A DNA stretch of 41,206 nt from Gammaproteobacteria bacterium. Its GTDB lineage: Bacteria; Pseudomonadota; Gammaproteobacteria; GRL18. This document shows, piece after piece, positions 9,381 through 16,537 of the stretch (positions are counted from its first letter, which is position 1; each line of letters begins with the position of its first letter). The stretch is from NCBI GenBank assembly GCA_027012135.1, contig JALUZF010000035.1, forward strand, positions 1-41,206, read 5' to 3'. The notes under the pieces are model-generated. The model did not search any database, was not told the origin of the DNA, and saw only the letters and a list, made by a program, of their open reading frames with translations. The translations under genes and the position numbers were made by a program.

Positions 9381-11243
9381 ATGCCCATTTTTTTTGCATC
9401 AGTCCGGCAGTTTTTTACTGATACAATCCCATTTTCCAGCTTTGTTCTTCTGCTGACTGTTTTGTTAACATTGCTGTTTCCCTTATCAGGACTGGCGGCT
9501 CAGCAGGTCGAACAGCAGCCGCAGATCAGTGATGTCAGGGTGCTGATTGATGTTTCCGGCAGTATGAAGAAAAATGACCCTGCTAATCTGCGCCTGCCGG
9601 CACTGCGTCTGCTGGTGGGTTTATTACCTCCAAACAGCAGCGCCGGTGTCTGGACTTTTGGCACCAGAGCCGAACCTTTGATCCGCCCCGGTGTGACCAA
9701 TGACCAATGGAAAGCCGAAGCCCGCAAGGCCAGTACTAAAATCCACTCCAGAGACATGTTTACCAATATTGGTCTGGCACTGGAAGCCGCTATTGCCGAC
9801 TGGGGTGATAAGCCGTCCCGTATGCATCAACGCAGTATTATCCTGCTTACCGACGGCATGATTGATATCAGCAAGGACAAGAGTAAAAATGCCGCTGAAC
9901 GTAAAAGAATACTGACCACTTTACTGGCCAGAATAGAAAAAACCGGAGCCAGCATCCATACTATTGCCCTGTCTGCCAATGCCGACCATGATTTTTTACA
10001 GCAATTATCCACTAAAACAGACGGCGGTTATGAGCAAACGGATAATGCCGAACAGCTTGAACGTATTTTTCTACGCCTGTTTGAAAAAACCACCAGACGG
10101 GATACTGTACCACTGGTTAACAATACCTTCCTGGTGGATGACTCCATTATGGAATTGACTCTACTGGTATTTAAACCCAAGGGAGCCAAACCCACTAAGG
10201 TGGTCGAACCGGGCAGAAAAAAATATACCCGGGAAAAAAAGCCGGCCTATGTGAAATGGCAGGCAGAAAAAAATTACGATCTTATTACTATCTCCCGTCC
10301 TAAACCCGGAGAATGGTCAATTAATGCCCAGACCGATCCGGATAACCGGGTTATGATTGTCACTAATTTACAGATCCAGACCAACCGTATCCCTAACAAC
10401 CTTTTTTCAGGAGAAACCCTGAATATTTCTCTGTTTATGACCAATAATAATGAAAAAATAACCGACGATGACTTTCTGCAGTTTATTTCCTTCAGTGCCC
10501 GGCAGACATCCCCTAATAAAAAACGCTGGTTCCTGCATGACAATGGTTTAAGAGGCGATGCAGAAGCTCATGATGGTATTTACAATGTCCAGGTCAGAAA
10601 AACCCTGGAAATCGGTAAAAATAACTTTGTATTTCAGGCCAGCAGTGAAACCTTTCAGCGGGAAATTAATCATTCTGTACTGGTTCATGATATTAACCTG
10701 ATCAGTACCCGGGTTGATCAGATCCAGAAAGGCTCAAAAAATTATCATCAGATCTTTGTCTCACCCAACCTGGAATTTATTAATGCCCGCAAAATGAAAA
10801 TCAGCGCACAGCTCATTGAAAACGGTCAACCCGGAAACATTGAGCTAAAGCGTGCTAACCCGCAGTTGCTGGAATGGAGTTATGAAAGTGATACACTGGA
10901 TCCGGACAAGGACTACCAGATAGTTATCCACATGCTGACCCGTACCCGCAGCGGCCGCCCAGTAAACTATACTTCACGCCCCATTCAGCTTACTCTGCCT
11001 AAATTTGAAAATTTACTGCTGGAGCCGGAAGCGGAAAAGCCGCAGGCTGAGAAAGCCCCTGAAAAAATTGCAGAAACCGCTGAACCTGCTGCTCCTGCAG
11101 AAGAAGATTCTGGCTGGATGATGGGTATTATTATTGCGGTGATTGTTAATTTAATTATTGGCGTCATAGGCTGGCTGGTCTGGCGAAAATGGAAACTTAA
11201 ACGAGAACTGGCTTATGAAGAACTTATGGAGGAGCTTGAGTAA
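9381..11243 (+). CDS. Membrane-anchored von Willebrand factor A domain protein
   Basis: The 620-residue protein has an N-terminal signal sequence (about 1-40, ending GLAA) and a periplasmic vWA domain from about residue 51. Its metal-binding MIDAS is Asp57-Val-Ser59-Gly-Ser61, later joined by FTNIG and LLTDGMID. A beta-rich middle includes an HDNGLRGDAEAHDGIYN stretch. A Glu/Ala/Pro-rich spacer follows, then one membrane helix (about 578-601) and a short basic cytoplasmic tail. Such proteins bind partners through the metal site. AAGG at 9370 supports the ATG. Its stop overlaps the next ATG (TAATG at 11241-11245), so the two products are probably made together. It may belong to the TIGR03503 group of gammaproteobacterial vWA proteins, but I could not confirm this. 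Confidence 0.8.
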   Translation: MPIFFASVRQFFTDTIPFSSFVLLLTVLLTLLFPLSGLAAQQVEQQPQISDVRVLIDVSGSMKKNDPANLRLPALRLLVGLLPPNSSAGVWTFGTRAEPLIRPGVTNDQWKAEARKASTKIHSRDMFTNIGLALEAAIADWGDKPSRMHQRSIILLTDGMIDISKDKSKNAAERKRILTTLLARIEKTGASIHTIALSANADHDFLQQLSTKTDGGYEQTDNAEQLERIFLRLFEKTTRRDTVPLVNNTFLVDDSIMELTLLVFKPKGAKPTKVVEPGRKKYTREKKPAYVKWQAEKNYDLITISRPKPGEWSINAQTDPDNRVMIVTNLQIQTNRIPNNLFSGETLNISLFMTNNNEKITDDDFLQFISFSARQTSPNKKRWFLHDNGLRGDAEAHDGIYNVQVRKTLEIGKNNFVFQASSETFQREINHSVLVHDINLISTRVDQIQKGSKNYHQIFVSPNLEFINARKMKISAQLIENGQPGNIELKRANPQLLEWSYESDTLDPDKDYQIVIHMLTRTRSGRPVNYTSRPIQLTLPKFENLLLEPEAEKPQAEKAPEKIAETAEPAAPAEEDSGWMMGIIIAVIVNLIIGVIGWLVWRKWKLKRELAYEELMEELE

Positions 11244-12439
11244 TGGAAGCAATGATACCCAAACTGTTTATTCTTACCGCTGAAGCCAGTATTGTCCTGC
11301 TGTTAATTCTACTGATGGTATTTATTTTCAGCAGCAAGGCCAAACGCAAGGATGTTAAAGCTGCTAATAAACTGGTCAGAAGCTATGTAAAAAGCAAGGA
11401 AGAACGCATTACCGCCATAAAAAACATCCTGTTGAGAACTGGCTTTTCCGGGGATGCTGATACCCAGGCAGAAAAACTTTATGATGAGGAAAAAGGCCTG
11501 ATTAAGGAGTTTGTTACCCTGTATCTTAAACATGATACTTATCGCCTGCTGGAATATTCTGAAACCGTTGCTGAAGTGAACAACACATTTCTAAAAGTAT
11601 CTGGCTCTGCACAGGCAGCAGCACCTGAAACGGTTGCTGATGTTTCTGCCGCCGAAGAAAATGCTAACGCCACAATTATGGCCCGGGAACAGGCAGAATT
11701 AAATGAAGCCCATCTTAAAGAACTGTCTGAGCTGCGCCTGAAAAATACCGAACTTAATGAACATCTGTTCGAAGCACTGGAAACCGTTACCTCTTTAATG
11801 ACTGAACACGGTAAAAAAACCGGACAGGAAGTGGAAAGCAATGCCCAGAAAATCCTGGAGGCTATTATTTATCTGCGTGATAACCGACTGGGTAATGAAA
11901 ATGATCCATCCGCCATGGCTCCTTCACCGCAAGATGATCATGACCAGGTGGATACGCCATGGTCCATTGATCTGGCAGAAAATGACGCTACCCTGGATGA
12001 CAGTCCAGCTGTCAACCTGGGTATCAATGATGAACTCGATACTGCTCTCGATAAAGCAGACGCTCTGGTTAGCCAGGAGCCAGAAGAAAATGCAGCTGAA
12101 CCTGAGACGGAGCCGGAAACTGAGGATGAAGATCCCTGGGCAGCCGCTCTTTCTGAACAGGCTGAAGCTGAAGCCTCGGTAACTGAACCCACCCCGGAAG
12201 AAGCGGTCCCGACCATTAATGACGAAGCCGATCCATGGGCTGATGCCCTGGCTGAACAGGCCGATGCTGAAGCTAAGCCGGAAACTGAAGGTGCCGAAGA
12301 TGGAGACGATCCCTGGGCAGCAGCACTGGCCGAGCAGGCGGCTACTGAAGCCTCAGGTGAAGCACCGGATGCTGATACTGAGGAAGAAGATCCCTGGGCT
12401 GCGGCACTGGCTGAACAGGAACAGGCGGAAAAAAAATAA
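11243..12439 (+). CDS. Unrecognised membrane protein with coiled coil and repeated DPWAAALAEQ motifs
   Basis: I do not recognise a named family for the whole protein. The 398 residues show one N-terminal membrane helix (about 7-30) and a helical basic region (31-115). A cytoplasmic coiled coil follows (about 145-200), then a long acidic, probably disordered tail. The tail holds four copies of a short motif, D-P-W-A-x-A-L-x-E-Q, starting near residues 296, 330, 356 and 383. Short W-A-A-A-x-x-E-Q segments also occur at the N-termini of some flagellar FliN proteins; this is a resemblance only. It is translationally coupled to the vWA gene and runs four bases ahead of sbcB. It may be the cytoplasmic half of a complex with the vWA protein. 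Confidence 0.7.
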   Translation: MEAMIPKLFILTAEASIVLLLILLMVFIFSSKAKRKDVKAANKLVRSYVKSKEERITAIKNILLRTGFSGDADTQAEKLYDEEKGLIKEFVTLYLKHDTYRLLEYSETVAEVNNTFLKVSGSAQAAAPETVADVSAAEENANATIMAREQAELNEAHLKELSELRLKNTELNEHLFEALETVTSLMTEHGKKTGQEVESNAQKILEAIIYLRDNRLGNENDPSAMAPSPQDDHDQVDTPWSIDLAENDATLDDSPAVNLGINDELDTALDKADALVSQEPEENAAEPETEPETEDEDPWAAALSEQAEAEASVTEPTPEEAVPTINDEADPWADALAEQADAEAKPETEGAEDGDDPWAAALAEQAATEASGEAPDADTEEEDPWAAALAEQEQAEKK

Positions 12440-12442
12440 ACC

Positions 12443-13894
12443 ATGCCAAATCCTACCACTTCAGCCGGAACACTATACTGGCACGATTATGAAACATTTG
12501 GAACCGATCCGCAGCGGGATCGTCCGGCACAGTTTGCCGGTATACGTACCGATGAAGAACTGAATATAATAGGTGAGTCACTGGTTATATACTGCCGGCC
12601 GGCTAATGATTTTCTGCCCAATCCTCAGGCCTGCCTGGTAACAGGTATAACGCCACAGGATGCTTACCAGCAGGGACTGATTGAAGCAGAGTTTATCCGT
12701 CGTATTCAAAAAGAAATGGCACAGCCTAATACCTGTACCACCGGTTATAACAATATCCGTTTTGATGACGAGTTTACCCGCAACACCCTGTATCGTAACT
12801 TTTATGATCCCTATGCCAGGGAATGGCAAAACGGTAATTCACGCTGGGACATTCTGGACCTACTGAGAGTTACCCATGCCCTGCGTCCTGAAGGTATTAT
12901 CTGGCCCACACGTGAGGACGGACAGACCAGTTTTAGACTGGAAAAACTTACTGAAGCCAACCACATTAGTCACGAATCCGCACACGATGCGCTATCTGAT
13001 GTAATTGCTACTATTGAAGTGGCAAAACTGGTTAAAAACACTCAGCCCAGGCTGTATCAGTATGTTTATGCGCATCGTTTTAAATACCGGGTTCAGGAAC
13101 TCTTTAACCGCTATAAGCAGACACCGCTGATCCATATCAGCGGTATGTACCCGGCACAAAAGGGTCATCTTGGCATTGTAATTCCGGTAGCCGTTGACCG
13201 CCGTAACAAAAATGCAGTTATTGTTTATGAACTGCATCATGATCCTGCAGTATTACTAAAAATGGATGCCGAACAGATAAAGTATTATACCTTTACGTCT
13301 AAGGATGATCTGGCTGAAGGCGAACAGCGGCTGCCGCTGAAAACCATTCATATTAATAAGTGTCCTGTTGTGGTTCCACTGAACACCCTGACCCCGGAAG
13401 CCATTAAACAATGGCAGATTGATCTGCCCGTATGCAAAAAAAATCTTGAGACCCTGTTAAGCGATCAAAGCCTCTCAGAACGAATACAAAGTGCTTTTCA
13501 GATTGAATATACTGATACATCAAATGATCCGGACTTACAATTGTATTCTGGCGGTTTTTTCTCTCCGGCCGATCAGGAACGCATGCAGCAGATCAGACAG
13601 AGCAGTATTGAGGAACTGGACAGTCTGCAGTTTAACTTTGACGATCCCCGCCTGGATGAAATGTTTTTTCGTTACCGCTGTCGTAATTACCCGGACACTT
13701 TATTATTAAATGAATTACAACATTGGGATGAATATCGTATCAAGCGCATGACTACTCCTAAGGGCAGCGCATCAATAAAGCTGGATCAATATCGGCAGGA
13801 ACTTGTTGAATTAAAAGAACAGTATGCTGATAATGATAAGCTTATGTCGATCCTTGATCAGTTACTGCAATATCCGGCTGAAATTGGGCTTTAA
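12443..13894 (+). CDS. sbcB: Exodeoxyribonuclease I (SbcB)
   Basis: SbcB digests single-stranded DNA 3' to 5' and works in recombination and mismatch repair. The 483-residue protein keeps the E. coli catalytic residues at the same numbers: Asp15 and Glu17 in HDYETFG, Asp108 in YNNIRFDDE, His181 and Asp186 in SAHDALSDV. The SH3-like middle (RFKYRVQELFNR, HISGMYPA) and helical C-terminus (FRYRCRNYPDTL) are also present. Length is standard. It starts four bases after the preceding stop, so it probably shares that transcript, although a repair nuclease has no clear functional tie to the vWA pair. Confidence 0.97.
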   Translation: MPNPTTSAGTLYWHDYETFGTDPQRDRPAQFAGIRTDEELNIIGESLVIYCRPANDFLPNPQACLVTGITPQDAYQQGLIEAEFIRRIQKEMAQPNTCTTGYNNIRFDDEFTRNTLYRNFYDPYAREWQNGNSRWDILDLLRVTHALRPEGIIWPTREDGQTSFRLEKLTEANHISHESAHDALSDVIATIEVAKLVKNTQPRLYQYVYAHRFKYRVQELFNRYKQTPLIHISGMYPAQKGHLGIVIPVAVDRRNKNAVIVYELHHDPAVLLKMDAEQIKYYTFTSKDDLAEGEQRLPLKTIHINKCPVVVPLNTLTPEAIKQWQIDLPVCKKNLETLLSDQSLSERIQSAFQIEYTDTSNDPDLQLYSGGFFSPADQERMQQIRQSSIEELDSLQFNFDDPRLDEMFFRYRCRNYPDTLLLNELQHWDEYRIKRMTTPKGSASIKLDQYRQELVELKEQYADNDKLMSILDQLLQYPAEIGL

Positions 13895-13926
13895 AAGCCC
13901 CTCACCCTGACCTTCTCCTGGAGGGG
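13886..13926 (+). terminator. Two small stem-loops after sbcB
   Basis: GGGCTT (13886-13891) pairs with AAGCCC (13895-13900) across the sbcB stop codon. CCCCTC (13898-13903) pairs with GAGGGG (13921-13926). The second, with its CTCACCCTGACC loop, resembles a short repeat scattered through gammaproteobacterial genomes. Neither is followed by a T run, so intrinsic termination is doubtful and rluA may be reached by read-through. Confidence 0.35.
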
Positions 13927-13955
13927 AAGATAACTGAAAACATAGTAACCTAACC

Positions 13956-14600
13956 ATGTCTTATACTGAAAGTTTTAATGAGATAGAAATTATTTATGCC
14001 GATAACTATCTTGTGGTTGTTAATAAACCCACCCTGCTGCTTTCAGTCCCTGGCCGGGGTAAGGATAAACAGGATTGTCTGATCAGCCGTCTGTCCATTA
14101 AATTTCCTGCCATTCTGACAGTACACCGGCTTGACTGGGAAACTTCCGGTCTGACCGTCCTGGCTCTGAATAAAGACATTCACCGACAGTTAAGCCGGCA
14201 GTTTCAGGAGCGGGAAGTAAACAAACAATACGTTGCGGTGGTTTATGGGCATCCCGAGCATGATCAGGGTGAAATTAATCTGCCCCTGCGATGTGACTGG
14301 GAGAACCGGCCCCGTCAGATAGTGGACCCTGTTCAGGGAAAAGCCTCTCAGACTTTCTGGCAATGTCTGGAACGTTTATCCGATCACAGCCGGATTTTAT
14401 TAAAACCGGTTACCGGACGATCTCATCAGTTAAGAGTACATTTACAACAACTGGGCCACCCGATTCTGGGTGACCCTCTCTATGCTCATCCCCAGGCACT
14501 TAAGATGGCTGAACGATTATTATTACATGCCAGCCAACTGGAATTTAAGCATCCTGCAAGTGGAGAAATGGTTAAGTTCCGTTCACCTGTCCCTTTTTAA
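13956..14600 (+). CDS. rluA: Dual-specificity RNA pseudouridine synthase RluA
   Basis: RluA makes pseudouridine at position 746 of 23S rRNA and position 32 of several tRNAs. The 214-residue protein lacks an S4 domain, as RluA does, and has the catalytic Asp60 in the HRLDWETSG motif. Other family blocks are VVNKPTLLLSVPGR, REVNKQYVAVVYGHP, LPLRCDWENRP, KPVTGRSHQLRVHL and HPILGDPLYA. All are close to the E. coli protein, which makes RluA more likely than RluC or RluD. No convincing ribosome site precedes the ATG. It ends the run of plus-strand genes starting at 9381. Confidence 0.93.
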   Translation: MSYTESFNEIEIIYADNYLVVVNKPTLLLSVPGRGKDKQDCLISRLSIKFPAILTVHRLDWETSGLTVLALNKDIHRQLSRQFQEREVNKQYVAVVYGHPEHDQGEINLPLRCDWENRPRQIVDPVQGKASQTFWQCLERLSDHSRILLKPVTGRSHQLRVHLQQLGHPILGDPLYAHPQALKMAERLLLHASQLEFKHPASGEMVKFRSPVPF

Positions 14601-14790
14601 ATTATTAAGACAGCTCCCTCCTAAATAAAAACCTAGCATTTATATACAGAATTTTAATAGGGCATTTATTTTGGCTTTGCACCGTTCTAGTTCATAAATG
14701 ACTAATATAGATTGATCAGTTTTCGACCACCTTTTATGGATAAAGTTCATAATCAATAGCTTATATTCCATTCCAGCAACAAAAACAAAA

Positions 14791-14805
14791 TGGCATGATT
14801 ATTGC
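14791..14805 (+). promoter_or_regulatory. Sigma-54 (RpoN) -24/-12 promoter of the octahaem cytochrome gene
   Basis: TGGCATGATTATTGC matches the sigma-54 consensus TGGCACGRNNNTTGC at every fixed position but one (C to T). It keeps the exact GG-N10-GC spacing. Transcription would start near 14817, giving a leader of about 50 bases with GAGG at 14854-14857 before the ATG. Sigma-54 promoters need an enhancer-binding activator; two direct copies of AGTTCATAA (14689-14697 and 14744-14752) lie in the right place to be its site, though this is inference. The 267-base gap shows no other clear feature. Confidence 0.75.
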
Positions 14806-14867
14806 TATTCCAGTAGGATAAACTTATTAATACAATCCCCTTACCACAAGAATGAGGTATTTTTTAA

Positions 14868-16394
14868 ATGAAAATAAACTCCCTGCGGACAATAAGAAAG
14901 CTTGCCCTGGGCACATCTTTTCTGCTATTTGCATTGTCCATTCCCCTGCATGCCCTGGCAGCTGAAACCACTGCCACCGGCACTGCGCCCAAAGAAGAAG
15001 ATACTTTTAAAATAAACAAAGGGCTGGAACGCCTGAGTAATGAAAGTAAAACCTGTGCATCCTGTCACAAGGAAAAAACGCCTGCTATTTATAATCAGTG
15101 GGGTCACTCCAAGCACTTCGGTGCCAATGTCGGCTGTTATGAATGCCATAAGGCTGAAAAATCTGACAAAGATGCTATTATGCATAAAGACTTTGTTATT
15201 TCTCCTCTGGTTTCCCCAAAAGACTGTGGACAATGTCATGAACATGAAGTGACAGAATTTGAAGCCAGTCACCATGCCTCCGCCGGCGACATTCTGGGTT
15301 CACTGGATAATGTTCTGGCTGAAGTTATTGAAGGCAGTCCAACCCTGAACGGAACATCTCCCGTTACCAGTATTGGTTGCGGCGGTTGTCACGGAACTAT
15401 TGTTCGGGTTAACTCAGACGGCACTCTGGATCCATCCAGCTGGCCTAATACCGGTGTTGGCCGTATTAACCCTGACGGTTCAAGAGGTTCCTGTTCTGCC
15501 TGTCATCTGCGTCATAACTTTGATTCTGAGCAGGCACGTCATCCAGATAACTGCGGCCGTTGTCACCTTGGTCCTGACCATCCACAAAAAGAAATCTATG
15601 AAGAATCAGCCCATGGTGTTGCATTCCGTGCCCATGAGGACAAGATGAATATGGATTCTGCCAAGTGGGTTGTTGGCGAAGATTATGATGCAGCACCTAC
15701 CTGTGCCACCTGTCACATGTCTGCCACTCCCGATCTGCCTGTTTCCCATGATATTGGCGGACGTATTTCCTGGAATCTGAGAAGTCCTGTATCTAACAAG
15801 ATCGATGCAAAAGCTATCAAGCAGGGCAAAAAAGTCAAACCCTGGCTGGAACGTCGTAAGGACATGAAAAATGTCTGTCAGAACTGCCATGCCACCAGCA
15901 CTGTAGATAATCACTTCCAGCAACTGGATGCCTTTGTTGAAAACTACAACAACAAGTTCGCTATTCCTACTCGTAACCTGATCAAGACTATGCTGGACAC
16001 AGGCCTGCTGGACAAGACCAAGTTCAATGAAGAACTGGAGTGGAAATGGTTCCTGTTGTGGCATCATGAAGGTCGTCGTGCCCGTCACGGTGCCGCCATG
16101 TTTGCGCCTGACTATGCCCACTGGGAAGGCATGTTTGTCATGGCACAACGTTTCTACCATGAAATAGTTCCTTCTATTCAGAAACGTATCAAGGAAGCAC
16201 GTGAAGAAGGTAATACTAAGGGGGCTGATGCCGTTGAAAAACTGCTCAATGAAACCCTTGAGTCACCACTGCATCGCTGGTATCTGGGTAAAAAGCCACC
16301 CAAGTTCTGGCGTCCCATTGATGACGACAACCATGGTTTTAAAGTTAGCAAAAGCAACCCTACTGGTAAAAAAGCAGATGCTCAGGCTAAATAA
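14868..16394 (+). CDS. Octahaem c-type cytochrome, hydroxylamine oxidoreductase (HAO) family
   Basis: This exported 508-residue protein has a signal peptide (about 1-32, ALAA cleavage) and eight CXXCH haem sites starting at Cys63, 90, 120, 171, 209, 229, 279 and 337. The fourth is the GCGGCHG block typical of the catalytic haem region of HAO. After site seven comes MSATPDLPVSHD with a following WNLRSPVS, also family-typical. All sites end in His, so it is not an octahaem nitrite or tetrathionate reductase with a CXXCK haem. HAO-family enzymes either oxidise hydroxylamine or hydrazine, or reduce nitrite. The region expected to hold the cross-linking Tyr (about 413-431) reads WEGMF, hinting that the Tyr is absent, as in reductive members. 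It stands under a sigma-54 promoter and before a quinone-linked cytochrome. Confidence 0.88.
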   Translation: MKINSLRTIRKLALGTSFLLFALSIPLHALAAETTATGTAPKEEDTFKINKGLERLSNESKTCASCHKEKTPAIYNQWGHSKHFGANVGCYECHKAEKSDKDAIMHKDFVISPLVSPKDCGQCHEHEVTEFEASHHASAGDILGSLDNVLAEVIEGSPTLNGTSPVTSIGCGGCHGTIVRVNSDGTLDPSSWPNTGVGRINPDGSRGSCSACHLRHNFDSEQARHPDNCGRCHLGPDHPQKEIYEESAHGVAFRAHEDKMNMDSAKWVVGEDYDAAPTCATCHMSATPDLPVSHDIGGRISWNLRSPVSNKIDAKAIKQGKKVKPWLERRKDMKNVCQNCHATSTVDNHFQQLDAFVENYNNKFAIPTRNLIKTMLDTGLLDKTKFNEELEWKWFLLWHHEGRRARHGAAMFAPDYAHWEGMFVMAQRFYHEIVPSIQKRIKEAREEGNTKGADAVEKLLNETLESPLHRWYLGKKPPKFWRPIDDDNHGFKVSKSNPTGKKADAQAK

Positions 16395-16424
16395 ACCATA
16401 ACTCCCTTCTATATGGAGTAATCA

Positions 16425-16494
16425 CTCTTCCCCGCTTTTTGCGGGGAAGAGCTTATTAAAATACCTCAAGGGGTCTTTTAATAAGCTCTTTTTT
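16425..16494 (+). terminator. Two mutually exclusive hairpins with T run: terminator or attenuator between the cytochrome genes
   Basis: A perfect 11-bp stem (16425-16435 with 16441-16451, five-T loop) overlaps the left arm of a perfect 15-bp stem (16447-16461 with 16476-16490, 14-base loop). The second is followed by TTTT and looks like an intrinsic terminator. The shared bases 16447-16451 mean that both cannot form at once. Partial termination here would set the ratio of the two cytochromes. It could also simply end the first transcript or protect its 3' end. Confidence 0.7.
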
Positions 16495-16537
16495 AAGCAG
16501 ACTCATTTTAACTATTGTTACAGCAGTAAACTCAACT

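Noticed and set aside
11938..12459. Long minus-strand Ser/Ala-rich frame
   Set aside because: It is the antisense of the DPWAAALAEQ repeat region; its own repeats mirror those codons and it has no ribosome site or family match.
14868..16394. Octahaem nitrite reductase (ONR/TvNiR) or tetrathionate reductase identity
   Set aside because: Those have a CXXCK catalytic haem site; all eight sites here are CXXCH, and the motif order fits HAO.
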